A program made the position numbers and the translations under genes. From Candidatus Eiseniibacteriota bacterium (GTDB taxonomy: Bacteria; Eisenbacteria; RBG-16-71-46; CAIMUX01): 17,430 nucleotides of DNA. This document shows, one piece after another, positions 1 to 8,134 of the stretch (the stretch's first letter is position 1; each line of letters begins with the position of its first letter). A model generated the notes under the pieces. It made no database searches. It was not told the DNA's origin and saw only the letters and a program-made list of their open reading frames with translations. The stretch spans positions 1-17,430 of the forward strand of contig JADJQY010000006.1 in NCBI GenBank assembly GCA_016712505.1. The letters run 5' to 3'.

Positions 1-470
1 CGGTCTCGACCCGGAACCAGGCAGTCGGCCCTTCGCCCGCATTGGTCGACTTCCAGAGGTCCGCCGCTGGCCGAACCACCAGAGTTGGTTCGGGTCGAGA
101 TCGATCGCGAGCGCCAGCGCCGCGACCACCGACGTTATTGGGATTGATCGGCTCCCAGCTCCAGACCGCGAGCTGCGCCACCGGCTCGAGCGACTGGGCC
201 GCCTGCCAGGCCTGGGCTAGCCGGCCTCGGGGATGTTCGCGTGAGGAAGCCGCGCGTGCCGTACCGCACTCCATCGCCTTCATGGCGTGCCCTTCCTCGG
301 CCTTCCTCCCGCGCGGCCTCCCGCTCCTCGTCAGGCAGCGTTCGCTCGCGGACGCCGGGCCGTGCGCCTCCTTCGGTGAGGGCGTCCGAACTCGCGCGCG
401 GCAAACGGGATGAGCGCCGCGGCAAAGTGAGACCGAGGACCACGAGAGGAAGGCAGTGCTGCGTCCGAGA
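1..470 (-). pseudogene. BNR/sortilin-like exported protein, broken N-terminal part
   Basis: On the minus strand, fragments of one recognisable protein are spread over three frames. In order they are RLPHANIPEAG, then QAWQAAQSLEP leading into SWEPINPNNVGGR, then ALALAIDLDPNQLWWFG in a second frame, then DLWKSTNAGEGPTAWF back in the first frame. The pattern W-E-P-[IL]-x-P-x-N-V-G-G-R, then LAIDP, then GLWKST-[DN]-GE is typical of the first blades of BNR/VPS10 (sortilin-like) propeller proteins of exported type. The gene runs off the left edge, so most of the propeller is outside the window. The start is uncertain: a hydrophobic stretch (CLPLVVLGLTLP, near 420-455) could be a signal peptide. At least three frame changes make this a broken gene or a poorly read one. 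The family call rests on motif memory only. Confidence 0.45.
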
Positions 471-772
471 CGCAGGGAATTCCTTTCTGGAGGGTCGTTG
501 CAGGCGACTCACCGGCAACGATTCACGCAAGCCACGACAAAATACCGGAGGAACGTGGGTTTACCGGTAGTTGGTCCCATCGAGAGTGCGTCCGGCAGGA
601 GTTCAGGTCAAAGGTGGCGGGTGCTTCGGCCGATACCGAGGGTCGGGGAGCGTCGGACGGTAACTGGTCATTGCGGCAATGCGTCATGTTTTAGAATTTG
701 ATAGTTGAGCTTTTTCTTGTTAGGCAGAATTAGCACTTCAAAGAGCAATGTTTACAACTGCATGGAAGTTCG
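471..772. promoter_or_regulatory. Divergent intergenic region with AT-rich probable promoter
   Basis: This roughly 300-base stretch lies between the minus-strand BNR fragment and the plus-strand glutamine synthetase. No coding signal is convincing in any frame. Its right end (about 675-750) is clearly AT-rich compared with the GC-rich surroundings, with runs such as tgttttagaatttgatag and gagctttttcttgtt. It is therefore the likely promoter region for the glutamine synthetase. TTGATA near 699 could be a -35 element, but the -10 matches are weak and no promoter boxes are assigned. Confidence 0.3.
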
Positions 773-1832
773 ATGGATACCGGAACGCTCAGAGACTTCC
801 TGGAGATCCCCCACACCGGCTGGAGGAGATGAACCCTGAGGTGAAGTCCCAGCGGCTCGCCCGTATCTCTCAGGAACGCCCAGGAAGACCGGGTCCGGTA
901 CCTCACCGACGAAACAGCGGATCAAGGGCGGTGACGGTCTCTTCACCGACCTCGAAGGCCTGCACATGCTGGACTACGACGAAGTTCCTCCTGAAGTCGG
1001 CCGACAACCTCACCTTCGACGGCTCCTCGATCCGCGGCTTCTCCGCGCAGCGGGGAGTCCGATCTGCGCCTGGTGATCGGTGCGGCGTTCTACTGGCCGC
1101 CGGCCGACGTCTTCAGGCCGGGCAAGGTGCTGATCTTCGCCGAGGTGCGCGACCGCGACGGGTCGCCCTATCCGGCCGACTTCCGGACGCGGCTGAGGCA
1201 CTTCTGCCAGGATCTCACGCCGCATGGGTACACCTGTCAGGTCTGCAACGAGATCGAGGGGTTCACCGCTTCCAGGAAGCGCGACGCCGAGCGCTGGTGC
1301 GCGAGACGGGCCGGTTCGAGTACGTTTCGACGGGGGCTAGTACCACTCACTGCCCGGGGATGAGCTCCGGCGTTTCATCGACACTGCAGCCGAAGTGCAG
1401 CGGGCCATGGGCTTCGGAAACGAGAAGGACCATCCGGAGGTCGCGCCGTCGCAGTTCGAGATGAACCTCCTACTCGGACGCGCTGATCGGGTCGGACCAG
1501 ATCCAGATCTACAAGCTGCTCTGCCGCCAGGTGGCGCAGAAGTACGACATGAGCGCCAGCTTCCTGCCCAAGCCGGTCACCGGCGTGAACGGGAACGGCA
1601 TGCACACGAACATGTCGGTGGCGAAGGACGGAAACTACGACGGGATCCGCCTGTTCAAGCAGAGCAGCTACGCGCGGCCGAGCTGCCCTCGGAGGCGGTC
1701 CACAAGAAGTACGCGGAACTGAAGATCGCCTCGGCCGAGCGCTGCCCCGCGGCGCTGGGCACGCAGATCAAGGTCGCGGAGGTGATGTTCCACCACGAGG
1801 TGACGAACCAGTATCTCTGGAACCAGTTCTAG
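773..1832 (+). pseudogene. glnA: Glutamine synthetase remnant, multiply frameshifted and internally deleted
   Basis: Glutamine synthetase joins ammonia to glutamate using ATP. The family is clear from segments in order: MDTGTLRDFLEIPH and RLEEMNPEVKSQR (N-terminus), FLLKSADNLTFDGSSIRGF (beta-grasp domain), FYWPPADVFRPGKVLIFAEV, RETGRFEYVSTG, GFGNEKDHPEVAPSQFEMN, SASFLPKPVTGVNGNGMHTN (catalytic domain, with the conserved H of GMHTN), and a C-terminus ending FHHEVTNQYLWNQF. These pieces sit in all three frames, so at least seven frameshifts are needed. Between SVAKDGNYDG (about 1645) and the C-terminal KKYAELK block only about 20 codons remain where relatives have about 120 more residues, so a central part of the catalytic domain is missing. 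The start at 773 is chosen because its frame gives the family-like N-terminus; the earlier ATG at 748 does not. It cannot make active enzyme as it stands. Confidence 0.85.
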
Positions 1833-1860
1833 GCCGGGTCCCGTGCGCGCCGGACCGGCG

Positions 1861-1920
1861 CGCACGGCGCTTGCTCACACGGCGCTGGCTCACACGACGC
1901 TGGCTAACACGACACCGGCT
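1861..1920. repeat. Four tandem copies of a 15-bp unit
   Basis: Four adjacent 15-base units are visible: 1861-1875, 1876-1890, 1891-1905 and 1906-1920. They approximate CACACGGCGCTGGCT, with drift of a few bases between copies. The array begins 28 bases after the glutamine synthetase stop codon and before the hairpin at 2000. The unit length is a multiple of three, but no convincing gene covers it. It is probably a minisatellite produced by replication slippage. Confidence 0.8.
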
Positions 1921-1990
1921 CGAAGGACAACTGGAGCGAGTACCTGGGTCGGGTCGGCATGGGACTGATCCCTTGCGAGTGCGCTCCATG

Positions 1991-2030
1991 AACAGAAACA
2001 GGCCCGACGGGATCGTCGGGCCTGCGCTGT
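1991..2030 (+). terminator. Hairpin terminator after the glutamine synthetase remnant
   Basis: There is a perfect 10-bp stem, AGGCCCGACG (2000-2009) with CGTCGGGCCT (2014-2023), and a 4-base GGAT loop. Flanking AACAG (1991-1995) and CTGTT (2026-2030) can pair further after a small internal loop. The hairpin lies about 170 bases downstream of the remnant's stop. It is followed by GCGCTGTTT rather than a strong T-run, so termination strength is uncertain. The next gene converges from the other strand, so it may serve both directions. Confidence 0.65.
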
Positions 2031-2115
2031 TTGCCGTTCCGAACTCCGTCCGGACGGAGTTCCTGAATTCACAACCTCAAGTACAACAGCGCGTTCGCAT
2101 TCGCGCGGGTGTCCG

Positions 2116-2139
2116 GCGCCGATCGGGATCGATCGGCGC
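2116..2139 (-). terminator. Hairpin terminator of the CXXCH/Reeler-like gene
   Basis: A perfect 9-bp stem, GCGCCGATC (2116-2124) with GATCGGCGC (2131-2139), encloses a 6-base loop. It begins 27 bases after the minus-strand stop codon at 2166, which is a normal place for an intrinsic terminator. No clear U-tract follows on the minus strand. Confidence 0.55.
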
Positions 2140-2165
2140 TACCCGGGTACGTCGGGGCTGGCCGA

Positions 2166-2739
2166 CTACTCTCCGTAGAGCGCCTTCACGCGCCCCCAGG
2201 AGTGTCGACGCACCGGCGGGGCCGGCGGATCGGTCACGTCGGCCGGGGGTTCCACCACCAGGACGGTGAAGGTGCGCGACACCTCCCCATGCGCCGAGCC
2301 GCTGTTGGCCGTATTCCCGTACCAGGCCGCGCGCCAGGTGTAGCTTCCTGCCGTGGCCGGCGCGGTGCCGTTCAGGGTCACAGGAAGGTGACCGCCCCGC
2401 CCTGGCTGTCGTCACCGGTTCCGGTCGGGCCGGACTTCCGATCGAGCTCGGTGTTCTGGGCGTCGTAGAGCAGGCCGCGGATCCAGCCCGATTGGGAGCC
2501 GCCGGTCAGGGTCACGACGACCGCTTCTCCGGGCTGGTAGGACGACTTGTCGGGCACGGCGTTGACGGCGCCGCGATGGTGATGGCAGCCGTTGCAGGTC
2601 GTGGTGTCATCGGTGTGACACGAGGCGCAACGGGACGAGAAGAGGTCGGGTAAGCCGTCGCAACGCGCGGCAGCATAAGCAGTACGAGAGCAAGCGACAG
2701 GCAAGCGATGACGAAGCGAAGATGCGTTCGGCAGTTCAC
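2166..2739 (-). pseudogene. Exported CXXCH (cytochrome c-like) protein with Reeler-like domain and WGRVK tail
   Basis: The reading begins at a GTG (2737-2739) with GGGAGG six bases upstream and encodes a clean signal peptide, ending with the hydrophobic run VIACLSLALVLLMLPRVATA. The frame then changes and continues as DLFSSRCASCHTDDTTTCNG, giving two haem-binding CXXCH motifs (CASCH and CNGCH) just after the signal peptide. Next is a Reeler-like beta domain (YQPGEAVVVTLTGG, GWIRGLLYDAQ), then a second frame change, a Pro-rich linker, and the tail HSWGRVKALYGE. Adding one base to each of two short homopolymers (plus-strand GGG 2648-2650 and GG 2383-2384) gives one 191-residue protein. It may be a small periplasmic or surface electron carrier; that role is inference. 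Two frameshifts make it a pseudogene unless they are read errors. Confidence 0.65.
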
Positions 2740-3263
2740 GGAACACCTCCCGCCCAAAGGGGCGAAGTCTCCGGTCTGCGGAGCGGACACACAGGTGCCG
2801 GGGTGCAGGGATGTCCATTCCGGCGATGAGCGAAGCACGCCTCCCGCGTGTTCGCACTTTGTTCCCGGTCATGCAGCGACCGTCGGAAGCAGCATCTGCC
2901 TCCCCTCGGAGCGAGACAAGCGACCTCTGCTGCTTCTCTGCGCGCGCGTGTCTAATGGGCGGGGGGGTCGGTGGATCGGTCGCTTCCCTGATCATCCGGG
3001 GTGTCCACCTGGGGGGACATTTTCTGGCGGCAGCAGCAGACCGCTTGAACAGCAACCACCGCCTTCTCCATTGACTCCTTCCTTGGGCGTGGCGCACACT
3101 CCCGCGTGCAAGTTGGCCCGGCCGGGGCCGACGCCACCTCTGTGACGCCGCTGGTCGCGGGCCAATCGAACTCGGGGATGACGCCGTGCCGCACTGGCGT
3201 TAACTGCGCCGTCCCGGGTTCAAGATCGCTTGCGTCCGGCGAGCATGCAAGGAGGCGGACAAA
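2740..3263. other. Divergent intergenic region, no gene seen
   Basis: This stretch of about 520 bases separates the minus-strand CXXCH gene (start 2739) from the plus-strand C25-peptidase gene (start 3264). Open frames extend through it on both strands, but their translations are low-complexity, rich in Arg and Pro, and carry no recognisable domain. It must hold the promoters of two exported-protein genes, though no clear -35/-10 pair was found. A ribosome binding site, AAGGAGG (3249-3255), lies at its right end, eight bases before the ATG at 3264. Confidence 0.4.
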
Positions 3264-4401
3264 ATGAAAACGCGAGGGCAAGATCGGCGCTTCAGATTCG
3301 ATGGCACAACGATTACCGCAGTTTGGCGACGCCTTTCCTGGGCCGTGAGTGTCGCCATTTCACTCCCTCTCCTGGGAGCAGCCCCGGTGCGCTCCGCCTG
3401 GGCATCGCGGGAAGAGAGCCCGACAGTTGTGCGATATCAGTTGTCATTCGACCCCCGCGATGTCACGCAGACCGAGTCGAGAGCTACGACAACATCTCGA
3501 TGCAAGGCGCGGAGCAAGACGCGAGCTTTGCCCACAGCGACCAGCCTTCCCTTCCGCTCGTGGTGAAGTGGGTTCTGCTTCCCAGGGAGACGGCGATCGA
3601 GAGTGTGGATGCGGTTGTTGTTGGTGAGACACGCTTAGATGGCGAATACACCCCCCTACCGGTGCCGAGGCCCGACCAGGAAGGGTCGGATGGGGACCGT
3701 GACGTTCCCGACCTGCCGCCGTGGGACCCACGCCGCACGTACCCCGAGCTGAGGGTCCGCGTCGTGAACGAAGGCATGATGCGGGGGTATCGGCTCGCGA
3801 CGATTGCGATCTGGCCGCTCTCCTATGAGGCATCCGCTCGTTCGCTCTCAATTGCTCAGATGATGCAGGTGAGCATCCGTTTGCGCCCACGCCCGGAAGC
3901 GGAGCGAGCGGAAGACATCGTTTGCAAGCGACCTGGGACGAATGATGGTCCATATGGGGAGATCCGAGCTGCGCTCGCTTCTACGGTCGTGAATCCAGAC
4001 TTCCTGGACCGTTTCTACCCAAGCGTCAGGTCGGAGGAACAAGTCGAACCGGATACCGACCGTGACGGTCAACACGCCACGCGCAGCGCAGGGGGCAATT
4101 TCATCACTGAGTGGCCGAGTTCCAGTCAGGGTCAGGCGGTCGATGTTGTCATCATCACGAACAACAAGGATGACGCCGGTGGATCCGATCTCGACCTGGT
4201 GAGTGCCTGTAACTTCTACGTGCGTGAACTCCGTAAGGACAACCTCACCGCGAGCGTCCACACTGCGGATGAGATCAGTTCTCAGTACCTGCTTTCGACC
4301 GGCCAGCGAGCATCCAGGCCTTTCTCAAACACGCGGTCACGGAATGGGGCACCACCTATGTGATCCTGGCTGGGGATGAGTCGGTAGTGCCCTCCCGGCG
4401 T
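3264..4401 (+). pseudogene. Gingipain-like C25 peptidase, 5' part (signal peptide, propeptide, start of catalytic domain)
   Basis: The start is well set: AAGGAGG lies eight bases before ATG 3264. A basic N-terminus is followed by the hydrophobic run VSVAISLPLLGAAPVRSAWA, a signal peptide. A gingipain-type propeptide follows (LPLVVKWVLLPRETAIESVD, YPELRVRVVNEG). The C25 core begins near residue 292 with VDVVIITNN and continues through FLKHAVTEWGTTYVILAGDE, the usual first strands of the family. Two single-base losses break the frame: near 3476 (GG for GGG) and at TTT 4293-4295. Restoring each gives smooth family-like sequence. The gene is then cut at the CTA of Leu (4402) by the IS1380-family element and resumes at 6096. 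C25 enzymes are exported cysteine proteases; here the gene cannot be expressed whole. Confidence 0.8.
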
Positions 4402-4615
4402 CTAGCCCGGATAATTCATGAACCCGTCTCGACTCGTGGATTGTCGGCTGGCTGACCTGGTCGGGCAACCCTCGAACACCTTGAGGGGCGACCCGGCGGG
4501 GGCTCACGCCGCCTCCGCGGGGGGCGAGCAGCCGGTGACGCGTTTCAGCACAAGCGTTGCCCTGCCCGGAGGGCGGGTTGATGCCGAGGTGATGTGTAAA
4601 GAACGGCGGAGCGAC

Positions 4616-5998
4616 TCAGGGAACGCAGGCGCCCAGCCTGCAGGCCACCCGCGTCCAGGGTTCGCGGAACGGGAAGCTCTGAGGGAAGCGCAGCACGATC
4701 CGGCGTACCGAGACGATGACTTCGACTCCGATCTTGAGGAAGCAGTCACGGAGGGTCGAGATTCTCGGACGCGGTTTGCCTTTCTCCGCGACGCGACGAC
4801 GGAGCTCCTGCAGGAGCACGTAGGCAACCGCAGTGAGCAGAACCCGGAACTGGTTCGCCCAGAAGTTCGAACAACTGGTGCGATCCAAGGCGAGATCTGC
4901 CTTGAGCTCCTTGATCCGATTCTCACTGTCGCCGCGCTGGCAGTAGATCCGCTCATATACCCAGCGCGGACCACGTCGCGGGATGTTGGTAACCACGAAG
5001 CGCGGGTTGTCTCGAAGCGAGCGGCCCTGGTAGCGCACCACCTCGGCCTTGATGATGACGCGCCGCTTGTGCTTCCACTTGCCCGCTTGGTAGAGACACT
5101 CGCTGTAGACCCGCTCCGACTTCTCGCTCTGGAGGGACTGCGCCCATGCTTCGGCCAGATGCTCCTCGGCTTCGAGCACCAACACCGCGTTCTTGGCCAG
5201 TCCCACGACGTAGGTGAGCCTCGGTTCGGCCTCGAGGAACTCCAGGACTTCCGGCCCAGCGAAGCCACCATCGAGTCGGACCCGAAGATGAGCCTGCGGG
5301 AACGCCTGACGAAGTCGCGGGAGCAAGCGACGCAGCAGGCCGATCGCACCCAGCTTCCCCGGCGCGTTGCCGGCGCGAAGGATGGCGGCGAAGAGGTACT
5401 GCTCGGGCTCGCGATCGAAGGTGAGGAAGCCGAGCAGGGGCAGGTAGCAATGCCCGTCGTAGTGAGTGTTGAAGAAGCTGAGTTGCTGCCCGCCGTGGGT
5501 CTGGTCGTCGGTCGCGTCGAGGTCGATCGTGATGAGCCGTGCCTTGTGCCGCAGGCGTCGCCCGTGATGCTCGACCACCTGCTCGAGCAAAGCCTCGCCC
5601 AGTCGAAAGAGGTCCTTTGGCCCCACGGCGTTCTCGAAGCGGGAGAGAGTCGGTTGGGAAGCGAGGGCGGGGTCGTCGGTCGGGTGACGGTTGACCAGAA
5701 GTTTGTGCAGAGGGTCGGTCGCCAGTCGGGCGGCATCGTTCCCGTCGGGATATCCGCAGGCCATGGATACGACCCGCTGCGCAACCAGCTCCCGGACGGT
5801 GTGGCGGACCTTACCGCTCTGCCGGGGGTCACGCAGCCGATGGGCGAAGGCATCGATCAAGCCCAGCCGCTGGTCCAGCGCATGGAGCAGCAAGGCCCCC
5901 CCGTCGGAACTGTTCCGAGGCCGGTCGAAAACGGCCTGCAGCGGACGGTCGAAAAGCTCGGGGAACAAGACACAGTCTGTCGTGGTATGCTTGGGCAC
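4616..5998 (-). CDS. IS1380-family transposase
   Basis: This is an intact 460-residue DDE transposase that moves the surrounding element by cutting and joining at its terminal repeats. The start is a GTG (5996-5998) giving MPKHTTTDCVLFPELF; CGGAGG lies seven bases upstream. Visible family features are ARLITIDLDATDDQTHGGQQ (first acidic region), AHLRVRLDGGFAGPEVLEF (second Asp) and YCQRGDSENRIKELKADLA (the RGxxEN-IKE motif with the third acidic residue), followed by FWANQFRVLLTAVAYVLLQE. The length is normal for the family (about 430-470). There are no frameshifts, unlike most neighbouring genes. About 210 bases of non-coding element sequence lie between the stop and the left terminal repeat. 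A 13-bp inverted repeat covers its ribosome binding site. Confidence 0.93.
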   Translation of the reverse strand: MPKHTTTDCVLFPELFDRPLQAVFDRPRNSSDGGALLLHALDQRLGLIDAFAHRLRDPRQSGKVRHTVRELVAQRVVSMACGYPDGNDAARLATDPLHKLLVNRHPTDDPALASQPTLSRFENAVGPKDLFRLGEALLEQVVEHHGRRLRHKARLITIDLDATDDQTHGGQQLSFFNTHYDGHCYLPLLGFLTFDREPEQYLFAAILRAGNAPGKLGAIGLLRRLLPRLRQAFPQAHLRVRLDGGFAGPEVLEFLEAEPRLTYVVGLAKNAVLVLEAEEHLAEAWAQSLQSEKSERVYSECLYQAGKWKHKRRVIIKAEVVRYQGRSLRDNPRFVVTNIPRRGPRWVYERIYCQRGDSENRIKELKADLALDRTSCSNFWANQFRVLLTAVAYVLLQELRRRVAEKGKPRPRISTLRDCFLKIGVEVIVSVRRIVLRFPQSFPFREPWTRVACRLGACVP

Positions 5999-6064
5999 GC
6001 GAAAGCCTCCGGCGTGATGAAAAGGTGTGTAGACAACGCCTTTCTACCACACGGAGGCTTTCGC
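5999..6064 (-). promoter_or_regulatory. Inverted repeat covering the IS1380 transposase ribosome binding site
   Basis: GCGAAAGCCTCCG (5999-6011) and CGGAGGCTTTCGC (6052-6064) are perfect 13-bp inverted repeats 40 bases apart. On the minus-strand transcript the second arm contains CGGAGG and touches the GTG start codon. Any transcript entering from outside the element would fold the start site away. Inside the loop GTGTGTAG and CTACCACAC can nearly pair, offering an alternative fold. This is a sequence observation; control of translation is inferred by analogy with IS10 and IS50. Confidence 0.6.
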
Positions 6065-6095
6065 ATGTCTGCGCTTCGTGAATTATCCGGGCTAG

Positions 6096-6804
6096 GAGCT
6101 CCAACGGGAGGTGTTGGCTTGCGGCCGGATCCGCCCTCTGACTACTGGTACACTCGTGTAGACCCACAGTGGATCGAGATCTGGAACCAAGTGCAGAACG
6201 AATGGATCGGGGAATCGTCGGCGGACATCGACCAGAATACAGCCCACGGATTCAGTGACCTTTACCTGGGGCGGATCCCAGTGCGGACCGGTTCTGAGGC
6301 CTTCGCGGTGTTCTCGAAGCTTGGCGCCTACCGCCGAGGCGCATCGGGTCCCGAGGGGCGCCCTGCAGCCAGCTATTGGCGCAGTGCTCTGTTCGTCGCA
6401 GGGCCGACGAACAAACTGGCGTGGGAACCTGCGAACGGCATATGGGAGGCCGATCAGATTGCCTCGCTGTTCGCGCCTTCGTTGCAAACGGGAGCTTGGA
6501 CGGCTGCGCACAAACTGTTTCCGAATGTATTGGATCTGCCCGTATTGGGTTGTGAATGTTACGGGAATCTCGGTTCCAAGATTGCGACCTCATTTCAGAG
6601 CACATCCGGCGAGTTCTGGGGCGGAACTCAGGGAAACAACGGTCTCCAGCTCCGCGACGCACTGGAAAGTGGATCGTACCAACTCGCATACCACGTTGAG
6701 CACTCGTTTCGTAACCTGCTCGGCAATCCGAGTAGCATTGCGCCACAACTGGATGTATGTCCAAACTGGACGCAGGAAGAAACCAAGACCTGCAATAGAA
6801 ATCT
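6096..6804 (+). pseudogene. Gingipain-like C25 peptidase, middle part (rest of the His side of the catalytic domain)
   Basis: This is the second exon-like piece of the interrupted peptidase gene. It carries DYWYTRVDPQW, then DLYLGRIPVRTGSEAF (the conserved GRIPVRT motif of C25 proteins), WRSALFVAGPT, and QLAYHVEHSFRNLLG. The second His of HVEH (about residue 585 of the rebuilt protein) aligns with the gingipain catalytic His of the GHGS motif. The piece is open throughout and ends at the AGAAATCT duplication (6797-6804) of the ISL3-family element. A long open frame runs into this piece from inside the IS1380 element, but the element's coding strand is the other one, so that upstream extension is an accident. 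Removing the second element joins NRN to LDARFDRISE in frame. Confidence 0.8.
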
Positions 6805-6834
6805 GGCTCCTCTCGATTTCCCGTGTGAACAGGC

Positions 6835-8106
6835 TCATAGGATGACTTGAGCCCAGGGGTCGTCGTGGAGGAAGCAGGTTTGGTAGATCTTGAGCATGAA
6901 GTATTGGGGATCGCGATAGCCGTGGGCGCGACGACGAAGTTGCGCGATCTTGCCGTTGATCGCTTCGACCAGGCCCATCTTGATTCCATGCTCGAACCCA
7001 CCGACCAACTTCTCCATGTGTTCCCGCAGTCGATGACCGACTTGAACCAAGGGCTTCAGTCGGCTGCGGACGGCCATCCGGCACCAGCCCTCCAACGCTC
7101 GGCGCAGCGCCCCGAGGTAGATCCAACCGTACCGGAAGATCCCGCGCAGCTGCTCCTTCAGCAGATAGGCTCGTTGGAGAGTACGATTCTGGCGAAGCAA
7201 TCGCCCGAGCAGTCGCTTCTCTCCCAGGTCCAGCGCTTCGCGCGCGCGAAGCAACATCCACTTCTTCACCTTCAACTGTCGGCCCAGCTCATCGCGGGGA
7301 GCGCCCCCGAACACCTCTCGCCGGATCGTGTTCACCGCTTCGTTCACCCACTGGATGACGTGGAACCGATCGAGAAGATGGACCGCGTGCGGTACAGCCT
7401 GTGCGATCACCCCGACGTAGGCCGGACCCAGATCGCTGATCACCCCTTCGATCCGCGCGCATCGCTCCGGACCCAGCTCCTCGAAGAAGGCGCGCAGGCT
7501 CTCCGCCTTCTTCCCTCGCCCAGCCAGACCACCGATCCCGACTTCAGGTCGGTCACCACCGTGAAGTAGACGTGTCCACCGGTACGCGACACCTCATCCA
7601 CGCCGATCCAGGTCAGGCCATCGAGCGAGGGTCGATCGCCGCCCAGGGCCAGCTCGATCGAAGTCTTGTCGACTCGACAGACCGTCTCCCACGAGAGCTT
7701 GGCCATCTTCGCCACCTCCGAGACCGGCAGCCGACGACAAAGCGCGGCAATCAACTCCGAAGAATCGCCGGGTCATGCGGTGCCCGGGCACCTCCCACGG
7801 CATCTGCTCCACGCGCGTCCCCCCACAGCAGGCGATGCGAAGGGGCGTGAGCACCACGTAGGTCTCGAAGTCGCCAAGCGACCGATCGCGCCAGCGTCGC
7901 TCCATGCTCTCCTCGAACAGCCCTTCCCGGTGACGCTTCCCGCACTGGGGGCAAACATGGACTCCTCGAACATCGTGCAGGCGAACCAGCTTTACCGCCG
8001 GACGGCCGCCCCGGTCGGTGCTCTCCTCGATCTCCACCGACTCCACTTCGAACCCTTGCAGTGCCCACGTCTCTCTGAGAGTCTGACCCTGCTCCTGATG
8101 ACCCAT
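6835..8106 (-). pseudogene. ISL3-family transposase, two frameshifts
   Basis: The start is ATG 8104-8106, with AAGGAGG six bases upstream. The N-terminal zinc-finger-like part has VHVCPQCGKRH and a later CC pair. The DDE domain shows TWIGVDEVSRTGGHVYF (first Asp), ISDLGPAYVGVIAQ with LLDRFHVIQWVNEAV (second Asp), and LVEAINGKIAQLRRRAHGYR (third acidic residue), all typical of ISL3 transposases. The frame changes twice, near 7760 (one base too many, in the AA pairs at 7760-7764) and near 7513-7515 (CCC for CCCC). With both repaired the length is 423 residues, normal for the family. Since the element's ends are intact, either it has been inactivated since insertion or the two lesions are read errors. 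Confidence 0.88.
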
Positions 8107-8115
8107 CGACGCCCT

Positions 8116-8134
8116 CCTTCTTGGTCGAAGAAGG
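8116..8134 (-). promoter_or_regulatory. Small hairpin overlapping the ISL3 transposase ribosome binding site
   Basis: CCTTCTT (8116-8122) and AAGAAGG (8128-8134) form a perfect 7-bp stem with a 5-base loop. On the minus-strand transcript the stem includes the first half of AAGAAGGAGG, the ribosome binding site of the transposase, six bases before its ATG. It could lower translation, as with the larger repeat in the neighbouring IS1380 element. The stem is short and could be chance. Confidence 0.35.

Larger units (their letters stand above)
4406..6091 (-). mobile_element. IS1380-family insertion sequence, complete (1,686 bp)
   Basis: Both ends are seen. The left end is CCCGGATAATTCATGAA (4406-4422), and the right end (6075-6091) read inverted is CCCGGATAATTCACGAA, so 16 of 17 bases match. 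The four bases CTAG flank it on both sides (4402-4405 and 6092-6095) as a target duplication. Length, 4-bp duplication and a single transposase fit the IS1380 family. Joining the flanks with one CTAG restores the interrupted peptidase frame exactly (PSRRL joined to GAPTGG). The transposase points against the host gene. The intact frame, near-perfect ends and clean duplication suggest a recent simple insertion. Confidence 0.93.

Noticed and set aside
135..530. 131-residue minus-strand frame as a whole gene
   Set aside because: Only parts of it fit a family, and the recognisable BNR motifs continue in the other frames. It is treated as part of the broken BNR gene.
2740..3097. N-terminal extension of the CXXCH protein frame
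   Set aside because: The signal peptide and ribosome binding site lie in a different frame starting at 2739. The extension is Arg/Pro-rich with no pattern.
3112..3160. Inverted TTGGCCC/GGGCCAA pair upstream of the C25 gene
   Set aside because: The arms are 7 bases in very GC-rich sequence with a long loop, and are likely chance.
3205..3240. tRNA-like GGTTCAAGATC motif
   Set aside because: The flanking bases do not form a T-arm or acceptor stem, and no cloverleaf can be drawn.
4418..6095. Long plus-strand open frame leading into the C25 middle part
   Set aside because: It is antisense to the intact IS1380 transposase and its translation has no domain. Only the part from 6096 on belongs to a real protein.
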